This document shows, piece by piece, positions 1 to 9,794 of a DNA stretch of 51,873 bases (its first letter is position 1; each line of letters starts with the position of its first letter). The translations under genes and the position numbers were made by a program. The notes beneath the pieces are model-generated. The model worked only from the letters and a program-made list of their open reading frames with translations, was not told the DNA's origin and ran no database searches. This stretch comes from Bodo saltans (taxonomy: Eukaryota > Euglenozoa > Kinetoplastea > Eubodonida > Bodonidae). The stretch lies in NCBI GenBank assembly GCA_001460835.1, contig CYKH01001247.1, forward strand, positions 1 through 51,873, read 5' to 3'.

Positions 1-1
1 C

Positions 2-247
2 ACCAAAGATGTCGCGGGAATGAGCGAGTCTGTCAGAGAGTGGCAGCTTCGTGGTCTGCGGTTTGTGGACGCGCACCGCTCCGCCAAGCAGCCTTCATTC
101 TTACCGAAAGACACAGAGTCTATTTTATCGCTTCCTGCGCCAATAGTGATTCAGAAGCCCCCAACTCCAGGTGACAAACGCCGTCAGACGACATTCGCCG
201 AGAACGTGGAGGCGTACGCCAGGTTACGCAGACAGTCATCGAGGTAA
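2..247 (+). CDS. C-terminal end of an unidentified protein (5' truncated)
   Basis: An open frame runs in from the window edge and stops at 245-247, giving the last 81 or so residues of a protein. An internal Met sits at 20, but the frame stays open upstream of it, so the true start is probably outside the window. The visible tail is basic and rich in Arg, Ser and Pro with no motif I recognise, and it ends in RRQSSR. It lies on the same strand as everything that follows and is presumably the upstream member of the same polycistronic unit. No function can be assigned. Confidence 0.55.
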   Translation, partial: TKDVAGMSESVREWQLRGLRFVDAHRSAKQPSFLPKDTESILSLPAPIVIQKPPTPGDKRRQTTFAENVEAYARLRRQSSR

Positions 248-554
248 CGTCTCATTCGCTGCGATGATGATTGTAGTGTCTTTGAATTAATTCCGTTCTT
301 CCAGTCAACTTTCATGATTCTTTCCCTGCCCTCATTTCTTTTGGGGGAAAATAGAATGAGGTCGTCTGCGTCCTCGTGTTTACGTTACGGTGGTTACATC
401 AACGAATTGATTTTTTTTTCCTTCGGTTTTGGACGCAAAGATCCAGGATAGGGCCACAACAGAAGTCCTGTTCATCATTTTTAGAAACAAAAAAGCTGTA
501 AGCATTCGTTTAAGCAGCACGATACGGAACGAAACAATTACAACACAAATATCA
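248..554 (+). other. Intergenic region with 5' UTR of the membrane protein
   Basis: About 307 bases without a credible gene. The first part should be the 3' UTR of the upstream gene. A T-rich tract at 411-430 marks the trans-splice region of the next gene. The frame of the next gene is open from 429, but only through a TTG codon; the first in-frame ATG is at 555. Confidence 0.6.
411..440 (+). promoter_or_regulatory. Probable spliced-leader acceptor (pyrimidine tract plus AG)
   Basis: Nine T residues and a pyrimidine-rich run at 411-430 are followed by the first AG at 439-440. In kinetoplastids this arrangement directs spliced-leader addition. It places the mRNA 5' end downstream of the TTG at 429, which supports ATG 555 as the start of the next gene. 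Confidence 0.55.
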
Positions 555-3500
555 ATGAGCTCGTCATCGAATCTTTTCATGCGGGTTGTTCTTTTCTGTA
601 TCCTTATTATGAACGACTATCTCGTTTCACTGGCATCCGCGCAGTGCTTGTGCGCCGGTTTCTCTTTCAATGGTGGCAGTTGTGCCACGGGCACGGCGAC
701 GCCTACTGTCAGCTCGTCGTGTGCAGTTTCTTCCGCAGTGACGATTTCGTATTCTCTCTCCACCATGAACTCGTGGAATATCGGCGTGAATCGATCGCGG
801 ACAGAGGTGAACGTGGCGTTGCTATCAGGGTACACATTCAGCAGTGCGGTGACGGTGTCGCTGGATATGTGCGCACCTGACGTCAGTAGCGTCCCCGACC
901 AGCGCCGCTTGACGCTCAACATCTCCGGAAATAACTTCGTTAGCGGTGCCACCCTTGCTGTGGCTCTCATCAATAGCTGTGGTGCGACGACCTCCAAGCG
1001 CAACGCAGTATATCACGCGTTCCTTGGATCAAACAACTTTTCACTTGTTAGCGTTGACATGGGTGGCACGTTTAGCACAGGCGCGGTAGCAATGAACGGA
1101 ATAGTCCCGTTTGGGCATTGGTTGTCCTTTAACCAAAATCGGCTGATTGTCTACGCGTCCAAGAGCATCACCTCCTCATCTGATGCAGCGTCGTTCGATC
1201 GCACTCTTGTTGGAGTGAGCGTGACTGGCCTCACGATGGCGGCACCCACAGCGTCAGTGGGCACTTCGTTAAATGGGGCGGACTGGTCGTTTTGTCAAAC
1301 ATTACTGCAGAACAATTGGATGATGCTGAACCTCACCATGACCAACCAAACCAGCCTTCCCCTGTGGAGAAACAGCACGTCCTTTGTGTTGGTCGGTATC
1401 GCCACCCCAACGGCCTCATCGATGGAGTCCCTCGCTCGACTGCAGATTCTATCCAACACCATCAACCTCAACATTACCACCTCGACCACGCCGATTGCGC
1501 TGCTAGGTTGGAGCAACGCGGAGACGTCATCGACCGCACCTCCCGGTCGTATCAGCGATGCCGCAGTGGGCATCCTGTGGACCTCGACCGCAGCGGCCAA
1601 CGTCACATTTCAAGCAGGAAGCATCGTGGAGTTCAATGCCAACTCAATGTACATCGCTTGTAAGAATGCCGCGGCGTATGGAATTTGGCAGGGCACCACC
1701 GAGTCGATGCTGCCAGCAACGGCTGTTGTCGTGACGCCACCGCTAGCGACGGCAGCGCCTTTTATCGTGCTATCGCCAAATGCGAAACTGCATTTCTTCA
1801 CCAACTGGTTTGCGACACCCAAACCAGATTTGGCGCGGTTTGTGTTTGCCATCGTCCTCACTTCCAGCATGGATGTGGCAACAACGAGCAGTAGCGGTAG
1901 CGGCACCCTCCGCATCGAGACCAACCAGTTGTACAACGTGGACGCGTCGCTCTTCACCAGCGGTGTCGGGATCATGATCGCGTGCCCTCAGTTCCTTGTT
2001 GGGTTCAACAGCCTCGTGTCCATTCGAGACAACCGGATGTGGGCCTTCCCTACCGTGGAGGGGAACTTATCTGCACCGACGACACTTCGAGGTGGCGCGT
2101 TCTCTGGGCTGAGCTTTGTGCCGTACTCCCTCAACACCGGCAGCGTCGCACAGTTTTCAAGTGGCGGCATTGCCCCCATCATAATGGTTGGCAGCGTATC
2201 GTTTATTGTCATCGATGGGAATATTGTGTACATCGTCGCACGCGCACTGCAGCCGACGATCATGTTCCGCAGCATCACAATCTCTGGCGCCAGCTCTGCG
2301 TGCCGCATTACTGGGAATATGCTGTTCACAACGTCAGCGCAAGAAGATCCTGCGCTGTCGGTGCGAAATGTCACCATGCACTACGGCCCCGTGGTGCTTC
2401 AGGGGGCCAAGAGTGTGTGGGTCTTTGCTAGGCAAACCGTGTACAACGAAAACTTCCTTGGGGGCATAATCGCAATGTCTGATTTTGGAGCCCTCCTTCC
2501 GGGCACTGCGACTGCGGTGTGCGCCACGTGCGAGTTGGTTATCGGATGCACAGCTCGTGGACTTTTTAGCACAGACTCCAACAGCAACCCTGGCTCCCAG
2601 CTCGAGTACGTTGTGCCCCTGTGGGGCTATGCGCCGCGACTCATCGCCGCCGCCACTCAACAACCGAGTTGTGCTAGCAGCTGCGGTACGCCAGAACTCG
2701 CTTGCTTCGTGCCAGGAACGCGAGAAGCGACGTCGTACCAGCGAAACGATTACCTCCCTGTGTGTTCGTGCCGCTGTGGTCTGGGGTACAGCTTCAACCG
2801 GCAATGCGGTCCTCCCCAAGGACTCAACTCAGGTTCCGTCAGCTTCACGAACGGCACGTTTGAGATGACGCTCACCAATACTGTCACATTGACGAAAGAT
2901 ATAACGTATTCACGCTCCACCAGTGATACCAGTACGTCGACCATCTCCATTACATCAACGGACTCCAAGACAGATACGACTACCATCACAACCTCCCACA
3001 CGGATAGCATCACCAAGAGCGAGTCTATGAGCCCGTGCTACAACTACACCGCCTGGGAAACTGACATCACATGGCCGTTTGTGCAAGTGACTCCAAACTA
3101 TTATTTCGGAAACATATCCTACACATCAATGTTTGCGACTGCACTGCCGTTGAATATTTCGCTACACCCTCCCGCTCGAGTGGGGGAGCACTGGTTTGAC
3201 TTCAACCGGCCAAATTGGAACAGTCCGATGTTCAACTTTTCTTTCGTACCGTTCGACTTCCACACAACGGAAAGCTCGATGGTCATGACGAGCGTGGAAA
3301 AGATCATCGGACTTATGTCGACGGAGTACAGCATCGCCACGGTGAAGTCCAGCAAGTACGAACAAATTCTGCTGCGTTGGTCCTTTGTGGTGACGAACTA
3401 CGTGTGCCCCCTTCGGCCGTATTTCTTTGACATTGAGCTTCAGATTACTCCCGTTCTAGTTCTCGTGGCCAACGAAACTCGCGACGCGACCGCTGCCGCG

Positions 3501-5492
3501 ATGTTCGTTGCCGCGTTGTATGGTAACGCGCCTGCTGCAGCACTCCTTGCCCGGGCTCCACTTATGACAGCCATTGTGGCGTGTTACGGCCCAATGGCTG
3601 AGTATGAAGACTCCACCAGCATGACCTTTTACCGATTTGGTTCTGTTCGTGGACAATACGCTCGAGGTGGCGTTGTTGGCAATTTAATAGCAGTGGGAGC
3701 TGTGATTGTGTTTTACCTCCTTGCATTGCTGTTCCTCTCAATTATCACTCACGTCAGCTCGATTTCCCTTGCACTTCGAAATGGCATTGAGTCGCTCCAC
3801 CTGAAGTCTATTTATGTTGGCGTCGGTTTGTGTGTCCTGCAACCCACGTTAGCCGCGGGGATTGCTCTTATCCGTAACCCAGTCGACGACAACGACAATG
3901 CAATTGGTGGAATCGCAATTGGTTTCTCTGCAGTGTACGTGCTCATCATCTGCTACAAGCTCATATTCGACATGCCGGACGTTGTTCTTGTGTACGATCT
4001 GATCCGGCCGCATCAAACGCCAAAGTCAAAGATCATCAAGTTCATTCGCTACTTCTTTTGGCCCAAGTACCACTTCCTCCCTCGTAACGACTATCGAAGA
4101 AAAATTGAACGAATGCTCTTGACGGAAGAGGAGCTCGGGAAGCCGCCAGGGACCGAAGGATCGCACGATGTATCACTCCGCCAAGAAGAAACAGAAGAAG
4201 ACAACGAAAAGCTAACAGGTCTTCTCAAGATGAGCGCCGATGAGTACACCAAGTCTCGACGATGGGAGCGCCTGAAGCTGGGAGATGTTCTCATCATCCC
4301 CCCGCCTCCGGTGAAGGAGGGCGCCGTGCTGGTGGAGCGCGAAAACAGCGACGGCGATCCGCTTGAGGATGTTGCGCTAGATGAGGTGGACATTGGCCAC
4401 GTCGAGAAGCCGGAATTTACTGACGTCTCTCGACAAGTGCAAAGTGAAATGAGCTTCGAGGACATGTTCAACACCTACGGTGCTAAGGATGGTGGCAATG
4501 ACGACGATGACCCAAACGCTGGTATGCTGGGGTTGGGTATCATCACAGAGAGTGAGCGTGCAGGACCAAAGAAAAAGGGAAAGGGCCCTTTGAATCTGAT
4601 TGAGCTTCAACGAATTGAGCGCGAAGAAGAAATTCGCAAAGCAAAGGAAGCCGCCAAAGCCGCCAGAGAGTCAAAAATCGCTGAAATCAAAGCAAAAATT
4701 GCGGCCGAGGTTGCGGCACAGCAAGCAGCTGCCCAGGAAGCCAAGGAAAAGGAAGAGGAGCGCGTCATGGTGCCGCTACAAGTCCTTGAGCTCATGCGCA
4801 TGGCGAAGTCGGACAAACACGATTGGTACGTGCTCATTCGAGGGTGGAGCCATCCCCGCTACGCGTTAGCACCGCATTTCTTTGCAGTCGTGATGGGCGT
4901 CTCTCACGGTTTTGGCGACGATTTCTGTCGACAGAGTACATCACTGCTGCTTGCCGTATTTGCCGTGGAGCTGATAGTCCTTCTCGCCACGCGACTTCGA
5001 GCAGTGGTCCTCCCCTTCCATCGAGCATGGTACATCATCACCCTCCTCTTTGGCCTCATTAGCTCGATTTGTATGATTGTAGGAAAGGAGGCTGAAGTCA
5101 ACGAAGCGCTTGATGTGGCGGCAGGCTTTGCGCTACTTTATGCGTTGTCCTGCCTGATTCGAGTGATTGTGGACGGCATTTCTACCATATTCCACATGCG
5201 TGTCAATTCCGAAAAGTCCATGTCGCTGATTGCTCGTGGCCAGGAAATTTTAGATGATGAGGAAGTCGAGCTGCACTACACCCCACCGCCTCTGCCAGTG
5301 AAACCAGAGCCGATTGAGGAGCCACCCAGGGCTCCCACTCCGCCGCCAGTGAAGCCACCAACACCTGAGCCTGTAGTGGAAGAGGAAGTAGAAGTGGATT
5401 GGGAGGACGACCCGAATCGTATCTTCAACCCCCTAGGTGACGCTGACCCTGTTCCACGAGAATCAGATCCCTATGGAGATTACACATTTTGA
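555..5492 (+). CDS. Large multi-pass surface membrane protein, bodonid type
   Basis: Predicted 1645 aa from ATG 555; a second Met at 579 is possible. Residues about 9-27 are a hydrophobic signal sequence followed by AQC. The long ectodomain has many Asn-X-Ser/Thr sites and weak repeats suggestive of a beta-rich fold. A Cys-rich patch lies near residues 706-753, then a Ser/Thr-rich stalk near 769-825. Hydrophobic segments follow at about 1040-1062, 1085-1107 and 1118-1140. A long charged cytoplasmic part with a Lys/Glu/Ala helical region (about 1330-1410) comes next, then three more hydrophobic segments (about 1462-1541). The tail (about 1570-1645) is Pro/Glu-rich. The layout resembles the large putative membrane proteins abundant in Bodo saltans, a family memory rather than a search result. 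Function unknown; a surface receptor, adhesin or channel-like role is speculation. Confidence 0.8.
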   Translation: MSSSSNLFMRVVLFCILIMNDYLVSLASAQCLCAGFSFNGGSCATGTATPTVSSSCAVSSAVTISYSLSTMNSWNIGVNRSRTEVNVALLSGYTFSSAVTVSLDMCAPDVSSVPDQRRLTLNISGNNFVSGATLAVALINSCGATTSKRNAVYHAFLGSNNFSLVSVDMGGTFSTGAVAMNGIVPFGHWLSFNQNRLIVYASKSITSSSDAASFDRTLVGVSVTGLTMAAPTASVGTSLNGADWSFCQTLLQNNWMMLNLTMTNQTSLPLWRNSTSFVLVGIATPTASSMESLARLQILSNTINLNITTSTTPIALLGWSNAETSSTAPPGRISDAAVGILWTSTAAANVTFQAGSIVEFNANSMYIACKNAAAYGIWQGTTESMLPATAVVVTPPLATAAPFIVLSPNAKLHFFTNWFATPKPDLARFVFAIVLTSSMDVATTSSSGSGTLRIETNQLYNVDASLFTSGVGIMIACPQFLVGFNSLVSIRDNRMWAFPTVEGNLSAPTTLRGGAFSGLSFVPYSLNTGSVAQFSSGGIAPIIMVGSVSFIVIDGNIVYIVARALQPTIMFRSITISGASSACRITGNMLFTTSAQEDPALSVRNVTMHYGPVVLQGAKSVWVFARQTVYNENFLGGIIAMSDFGALLPGTATAVCATCELVIGCTARGLFSTDSNSNPGSQLEYVVPLWGYAPRLIAAATQQPSCASSCGTPELACFVPGTREATSYQRNDYLPVCSCRCGLGYSFNRQCGPPQGLNSGSVSFTNGTFEMTLTNTVTLTKDITYSRSTSDTSTSTISITSTDSKTDTTTITTSHTDSITKSESMSPCYNYTAWETDITWPFVQVTPNYYFGNISYTSMFATALPLNISLHPPARVGEHWFDFNRPNWNSPMFNFSFVPFDFHTTESSMVMTSVEKIIGLMSTEYSIATVKSSKYEQILLRWSFVVTNYVCPLRPYFFDIELQITPVLVLVANETRDATAAAMFVAALYGNAPAAALLARAPLMTAIVACYGPMAEYEDSTSMTFYRFGSVRGQYARGGVVGNLIAVGAVIVFYLLALLFLSIITHVSSISLALRNGIESLHLKSIYVGVGLCVLQPTLAAGIALIRNPVDDNDNAIGGIAIGFSAVYVLIICYKLIFDMPDVVLVYDLIRPHQTPKSKIIKFIRYFFWPKYHFLPRNDYRRKIERMLLTEEELGKPPGTEGSHDVSLRQEETEEDNEKLTGLLKMSADEYTKSRRWERLKLGDVLIIPPPPVKEGAVLVERENSDGDPLEDVALDEVDIGHVEKPEFTDVSRQVQSEMSFEDMFNTYGAKDGGNDDDDPNAGMLGLGIITESERAGPKKKGKGPLNLIELQRIEREEEIRKAKEAAKAARESKIAEIKAKIAAEVAAQQAAAQEAKEKEEERVMVPLQVLELMRMAKSDKHDWYVLIRGWSHPRYALAPHFFAVVMGVSHGFGDDFCRQSTSLLLAVFAVELIVLLATRLRAVVLPFHRAWYIITLLFGLISSICMIVGKEAEVNEALDVAAGFALLYALSCLIRVIVDGISTIFHMRVNSEKSMSLIARGQEILDDEEVELHYTPPPLPVKPEPIEEPPRAPTPPPVKPPTPEPVVEEEVEVDWEDDPNRIFNPLGDADPVPRESDPYGDYTF

Positions 5493-5817
5493 TTCACCAA
5501 CCTACAGCGGGAAGCGAACGCGCTTTGATTGTTGTGTGTTTGTCGGGTGCGATGGTGCACCTCCACGAAAACTTCCTTCTCGATTCCCCTCCCCACTCTA
5601 TGAACATGAACAAAAACGTCGTGCTGTACACCTAGAATTGTAAACTGGGGCTCGTTGTGAATTTTTTAAACAAGCATTCGCTTTGTCACGCGGTTGTTGT
5701 CGAAATCCTTCGAAAGCCTTTTATGTTGACATCTTTTTTTTTTCTTTCCTCCAACTCACGTTGCATGTTTTCAATTGCCGACTGTCTTGACAGTGCCGAT
5801 TCGAGCAGGCTTTGCAT
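5493..5817 (+). other. Intergenic region with trans-splice acceptor
   Basis: 325 bases holding the 3' UTR of the membrane protein and the 5' UTR of the coiled-coil gene. A strong pyrimidine tract lies at 5733-5752 and the first AG after it is at 5792-5793, 25 bases before ATG 5818. A second AG at 5807-5808 would also serve. No other gene is seen here. Confidence 0.55.
5733..5793 (+). promoter_or_regulatory. Probable spliced-leader acceptor of the coiled-coil gene
   Basis: A 20-base tract of T and C at 5733-5752 is followed by no AG until 5792-5793. The first ATG after that AG is 5818, in frame with the coiled-coil protein. Confidence 0.5.
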
Positions 5818-8800
5818 ATGTATCGACTCATTTCGTCTCTTTTGTCATCCGAAAAAAGGAAAGTAGATCGAGTGGCTCGAATGTCCTCGAGCACTTCCGC
5901 AGCTGCGTCCAGCGGCGGCGGAGTTGCGAAGAAACGCGCGTTGCTGCTGGAAGCGCTTGGCAGTGGCACGAAGTCATCCACAGCTACAGACGTACCATGG
6001 CCTGAATCGCTGTACGACCGAGTTATGCGAACACGAATTGAAGTGGCCGATGTCTTCGACCGAGCGTCATTGGAACTTCCTGAGACAAGTGCTTCCACGC
6101 CAGCTGCGACAAACCGCACACTTCTGCGGCTGGTGGAGGCGGATATTACACGTTGCATTCAACGGCTTGCCGATGCTTTGCCCAGGTCATTGTACCAAGA
6201 AACGATATCCTCATCGATGAGGTCGGAGTACGAGGGCCAGCAAAAAGCGCTCTCCGCACAACAACATCAAATTTCTCAGCAACAGCAGCAGCTGTACAAC
6301 GCTAAACGAATTCATCAGCACGCAGCAGCGGCGATGACTGGAGAATCTTCCTTGGGTGATGGGCTGGCGTCTCCAACAGCTGGGGCCACATCGGTGCTGT
6401 CCTCCCCCTCCAGATCCAATGTTGCGTCGCGTGGCGGCACGAGCAGGGCTCGCCCAGCAAGCGCAGGCCCGCTGTCGAACGGTGGTGGGGCCGCAGCTGA
6501 CGAAACCTTTGCTGAGGCACAAATGCGACACTTGTACTCTCAGCTTCACGGAGCACGTTCCCAACTCCAACAAGAGACTCAGCGTGTTGAGGCACTCAAA
6601 GCATTTTGTATTCGGAAAGATGCCGCGGTCGATTACATTCGAGAAACGCTCCTGCAGGAGGTTGTCACACTGAAGGAACAGTTGAGGCGCCAAGATCACG
6701 ACCCAAATTTCATTTCAGAGTTTGTGACGCTTTTCGACTGCTGGAAAGTTCTGCAAGGCGACGACCCAAGTGGAGGCACTTCTGGTAATTCTGGTGAGGC
6801 GGTTCGACAAGCAAAGAAAGAGTTACAGGCCGAAGCTGCTCGTATCCAGCATCAATTTCAAATGTCGCTTCGAAAAAAAGAAGATGAGGTTGCCGATCTT
6901 CAACGGCAACTCCAGCTTGCTCAGTCGAGCTCATCCACGTTAGATAAAAAGAAATCTCAGAAGGGAAAGAAGGATTCCGACTTTCATGAGCAATTCTTGC
7001 AGCTCACAACGGACATGGCGAAAAAGGACGTCTGCATTGCCGACATGACAGAGGAGTTGAAACAGCTTCAAACAGAAGTGGCCATTGCTCAGCAGCTTGC
7101 CCGCAGCACTCGTGACCAACTCAATCGGTCGGCATTGGATATTGAGGAAGCCGTCGCGGTTCGTGATGCGGAGATTTTATCAAAGACTGAGCTGATTGCG
7201 TCGCTAGAGTTCGAGAATGCACAACTGCGTAGTGCCATGACAGAAGAGACGCTTATGGAAACAAAGCTTGGACTCTCCCAGGCAAACGATGCAATGACGT
7301 TGGTGACGCAGAAACTAGGTGCCATGGAATTGGAGCGGGAGCAGCTGCTAGCGGATAACCGGAAGTTGCACGCATCGATTGAGGCACGCGATGCTGACAT
7401 TGTTCGGCTCAGCCAGCTTAGCCAAATGGACTCGGATGACAAGACTCGTGTTCTCCTTCAACAAATTACGACGCTGCAGACAGCAGTCGCATCTGAACAC
7501 GCGCTCGTTGAGGTTGCGCAACAAAAATTGCAGACTCTTGAAACTGAGCTAGACAAGGTCTCGAGCAACTATGAAACTGCGAAGTTTGAACACACAAAGC
7601 TAAGGAGCGCTTTACGTAAAGGAATGGATGGGGCGAACAACAACAACAGCCCTCAAGCCGCTGTGATGTCCAACGCAGGAGATTCAGTCGGCGAAGCCCC
7701 ACTGCAAACACCTGAGACGCTAGATGCCCTCGATGATGCGGGGGAGGGAGACGACGTCAAAGCTATTCCGCATCAAAGCAACGTCAGCGCTGCAGGCAAT
7801 ATGCATTCAGAAGCAGCGTCCGAGGCGCTTGAGCGACGCTTGGCCAAAGAAATAGAAATGCGCAGGCGCATAAAGGCTGAAAATGACGCACTCAACGAAG
7901 AACTCGTTGCAGTGAAAAGTGAATTGAGAAGTCTTCTGTCAGAAAGAGATATGGCGGAGAAGTCACTCAGCGCATCAAATTCCGTGCGCTCTCCCAGGAA
8001 GGTGGAGAACGGGAGCAAGAGCCCTCGCCGTCGAAGTGGTAGCACCACGAAGAAACCGACTCGCGGAGACGATAATGATGAAGGTGACCTTCATCAGTTG
8101 CTCGGCGAGAAAACGCAAACCATTCTGCAGCTCGAAGCTGAGGTTGAGAGGCTGCGTAAGAAGATGACGGACGATGCAGCCTCACAGCTATTGCACCGCC
8201 CCGCAGCTACCTTCGCCTTTCATGTTGCTCCTGATGCCAACACGCAACACTCCTCAGACATTCCTACATCCGATATTCCCAATATTTTTATTGAGGCGGC
8301 GAAAGAGCCTTCGGGATCGTCAAAATCCCATGGTGGGAAGGCGGAAACAGCAAACCGAAAGAAATTTCAAAGCGATGATCACTCTCAGCCCACAGCACCT
8401 CTCGTCAATCGAACAGATGCTGGTCGCAAGCCACCACCACCTAAAGGACCCTCATCCAAAACGACATCGCCTGCTCCGCAGGTTGCGCCACCGGCACGTT
8501 CACACCAAAGAGGTGGCTCTCTTCATACGGACGGTGAGGATGCCACCTCGGTCTATCAGCCCGATGTTGAGGTCAGTCCTTTTACGGCAACATTAGCCAA
8601 TTTCCAAGAAATGGACATGATGGATGTAGGACATGGCTGGCGCGACCCCACAACAATCAGCGCAGGAGGAGGCGACATCGACGTCTCGTTTGCAGATGGC
8701 CGCGGCACGTCGCCCCCTCCACTATCCGATGCAGATGATGTGTACCACCGTGCTCTCCAAGGCGGCAGTGGACACGGACATCGCGCAACATCACACTCTG

Positions 8801-8847
8801 GAACAGTGCACACTCTGGAACAGTGTCTCCGTATGACAACAGCGTAG
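5818..8847 (+). CDS. Coiled-coil protein, N-terminal fragment of a broken gene
   Basis: First part of what appears to be one gene spanning 5818-10530. The start is ATG 5818 (MYRLISS), or ATG 5881 (MSSSTSA) if a downstream acceptor is used. The protein begins with a Ser/Ala-rich stretch, has a Gln-rich segment around 6238-6297, then long heptad-type coiled coil from about 6510 to 7600 and again 7800-8165. A Pro/Ser-rich linker follows. The frame closes at a stop at 8845-8847 only because of a 17-bp tandem repeat at 8792-8825. With one unit removed, the frame runs straight on into the fragment at 8826. Removing this repeat and the 169-bp period downstream gives one frame of 1510 aa. No enzymatic domain is visible. 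A cytoskeletal, basal-body or flagellar scaffold is a guess from the coiled coil alone. Confidence 0.75.
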   Translation: MYRLISSLLSSEKRKVDRVARMSSSTSAAASSGGGVAKKRALLLEALGSGTKSSTATDVPWPESLYDRVMRTRIEVADVFDRASLELPETSASTPAATNRTLLRLVEADITRCIQRLADALPRSLYQETISSSMRSEYEGQQKALSAQQHQISQQQQQLYNAKRIHQHAAAAMTGESSLGDGLASPTAGATSVLSSPSRSNVASRGGTSRARPASAGPLSNGGGAAADETFAEAQMRHLYSQLHGARSQLQQETQRVEALKAFCIRKDAAVDYIRETLLQEVVTLKEQLRRQDHDPNFISEFVTLFDCWKVLQGDDPSGGTSGNSGEAVRQAKKELQAEAARIQHQFQMSLRKKEDEVADLQRQLQLAQSSSSTLDKKKSQKGKKDSDFHEQFLQLTTDMAKKDVCIADMTEELKQLQTEVAIAQQLARSTRDQLNRSALDIEEAVAVRDAEILSKTELIASLEFENAQLRSAMTEETLMETKLGLSQANDAMTLVTQKLGAMELEREQLLADNRKLHASIEARDADIVRLSQLSQMDSDDKTRVLLQQITTLQTAVASEHALVEVAQQKLQTLETELDKVSSNYETAKFEHTKLRSALRKGMDGANNNNSPQAAVMSNAGDSVGEAPLQTPETLDALDDAGEGDDVKAIPHQSNVSAAGNMHSEAASEALERRLAKEIEMRRRIKAENDALNEELVAVKSELRSLLSERDMAEKSLSASNSVRSPRKVENGSKSPRRRSGSTTKKPTRGDDNDEGDLHQLLGEKTQTILQLEAEVERLRKKMTDDAASQLLHRPAATFAFHVAPDANTQHSSDIPTSDIPNIFIEAAKEPSGSSKSHGGKAETANRKKFQSDDHSQPTAPLVNRTDAGRKPPPPKGPSSKTTSPAPQVAPPARSHQRGGSLHTDGEDATSVYQPDVEVSPFTATLANFQEMDMMDVGHGWRDPTTISAGGGDIDVSFADGRGTSPPPLSDADDVYHRALQGGSGHGHRATSHSGTVHTLEQCLRMTTA
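8792..8825 (+). repeat. 17-bp perfect tandem repeat, two units, frame-breaking
   Basis: The 17-base unit CACACTCTGGAACAGTG occurs twice with no gap, at 8792-8808 and 8809-8825. Because 17 is not a multiple of three it throws the coiled-coil gene out of frame and creates the stop at 8845. Skipping one unit continues SGTV directly into SPYDN of the next fragment. Confidence 0.95.
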
Positions 8848-9794
8848 AGCCGCGCATTGCCGTGCTCGAAGCGTCATTGATGGATAAAGACTTGGAATTG
8901 CGGCGAGTGGTTCTCTTGAGCGCGACACAAGAGGAGGAGTTGACGGCACTGCGTGCTCGAGTTGCCGAGCAGCAAGAACAGATCCAACACTGGCACAAAG
9001 TCGCCAATGCTCCATTGTCGTTGCCTTCGTTCGCCCCACCGATCATGACAGCGTCCCGCGGAGTCTCTCCGATGACTTCCGAGTTCGACGCGCATCTGCA
9101 ACAAACATTCCAGCCTGGTGCCTTTGCGAGCCAGTTAGCAGGCGCTCGATCCACCGCGTCCTCTCCAGAAGGACTAAAGTCGCCAGTTGTCGTGGATCCG
9201 CCCTCACGCATTGCAAGCCCAGTGAGCATCATCACCGTCTCCGTCGCTTCGGCGACCCAAACGGAGCTCACCATGCTGGGGATGAACACGTTGCTGGAGA
9301 TGACGAACGCCGCACCGACCGCGCTGCACGCGAGCAACAAGGGAGCACCACCCCTCAGCAGCGCTACTCCTTCTCGCCAAGGAAGTGCTGCACATCAACG
9401 TCCATCTGCACGATCTGCTGAGTACCGCACAGCTCATGTTGCAGCTGCGGATCACACTGACAATGACTCGGACGGCGACGATCCTCCAGCCCAAGGGGGA
9501 GGGGGGGCTGTGCAGCGAGTGTTCTCTGCGCATCGCCGCGCAGTTCACACGGCAGGGTCATCGGTGAGCGTCGTCCAGAAGTCAAGCCGCGTCACCACGG
9601 AGACACAGTTCTACCTCACGGGTGACGGAGTGCAAGGAAATGGAATCTCGGCTGACTCAGATGCTGAGGATGATAACGGCGGTGACTACCGTGGATTTTT
9701 TTTTTCGCGCAGTTCACACGGCAGGGTCATCGGTGAGCGTCGTCCAGAAGTCAAGCCGCGTCACCACAGAGACACAGTTCTACCTCACCGGTGA
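8826..9794 (+). CDS. Coiled-coil protein, middle fragment of the broken gene
   Basis: Continuation of the gene that starts at 5818. The frame has no plausible ATG near its beginning and no pyrimidine tract before it, so it is not likely an independent gene. It opens with a short coiled-coil segment (DKDLELRRV and on, 8880-9000) and then becomes Ser/Thr/Ala-rich low complexity. Its meaningful part ends at about 9692, the end of the first copy of a duplicated segment. After that the frame runs through a T10 tract and then a wrong frame of the second copy until the stop at 9792-9794. Confidence 0.6.
   Translation, partial: SPYDNSVEPRIAVLEASLMDKDLELRRVVLLSATQEEELTALRARVAEQQEQIQHWHKVANAPLSLPSFAPPIMTASRGVSPMTSEFDAHLQQTFQPGAFASQLAGARSTASSPEGLKSPVVVDPPSRIASPVSIITVSVASATQTELTMLGMNTLLEMTNAAPTALHASNKGAPPLSSATPSRQGSAAHQRPSARSAEYRTAHVAAADHTDNDSDGDDPPAQGGGGAVQRVFSAHRRAVHTAGSSVSVVQKSSRVTTETQFYLTGDGVQGNGISADSDAEDDNGGDYRGFFFSRSSHGRVIGERRPEVKPRHHRDTVLPHR

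Noticed and set aside
429-554. Extension of the membrane protein upstream of ATG 555.
   Set aside because: The frame is open but its first codon is TTG, and the likely trans-splice AG at 439-440 lies inside it. The signal peptide begins only after ATG 555.
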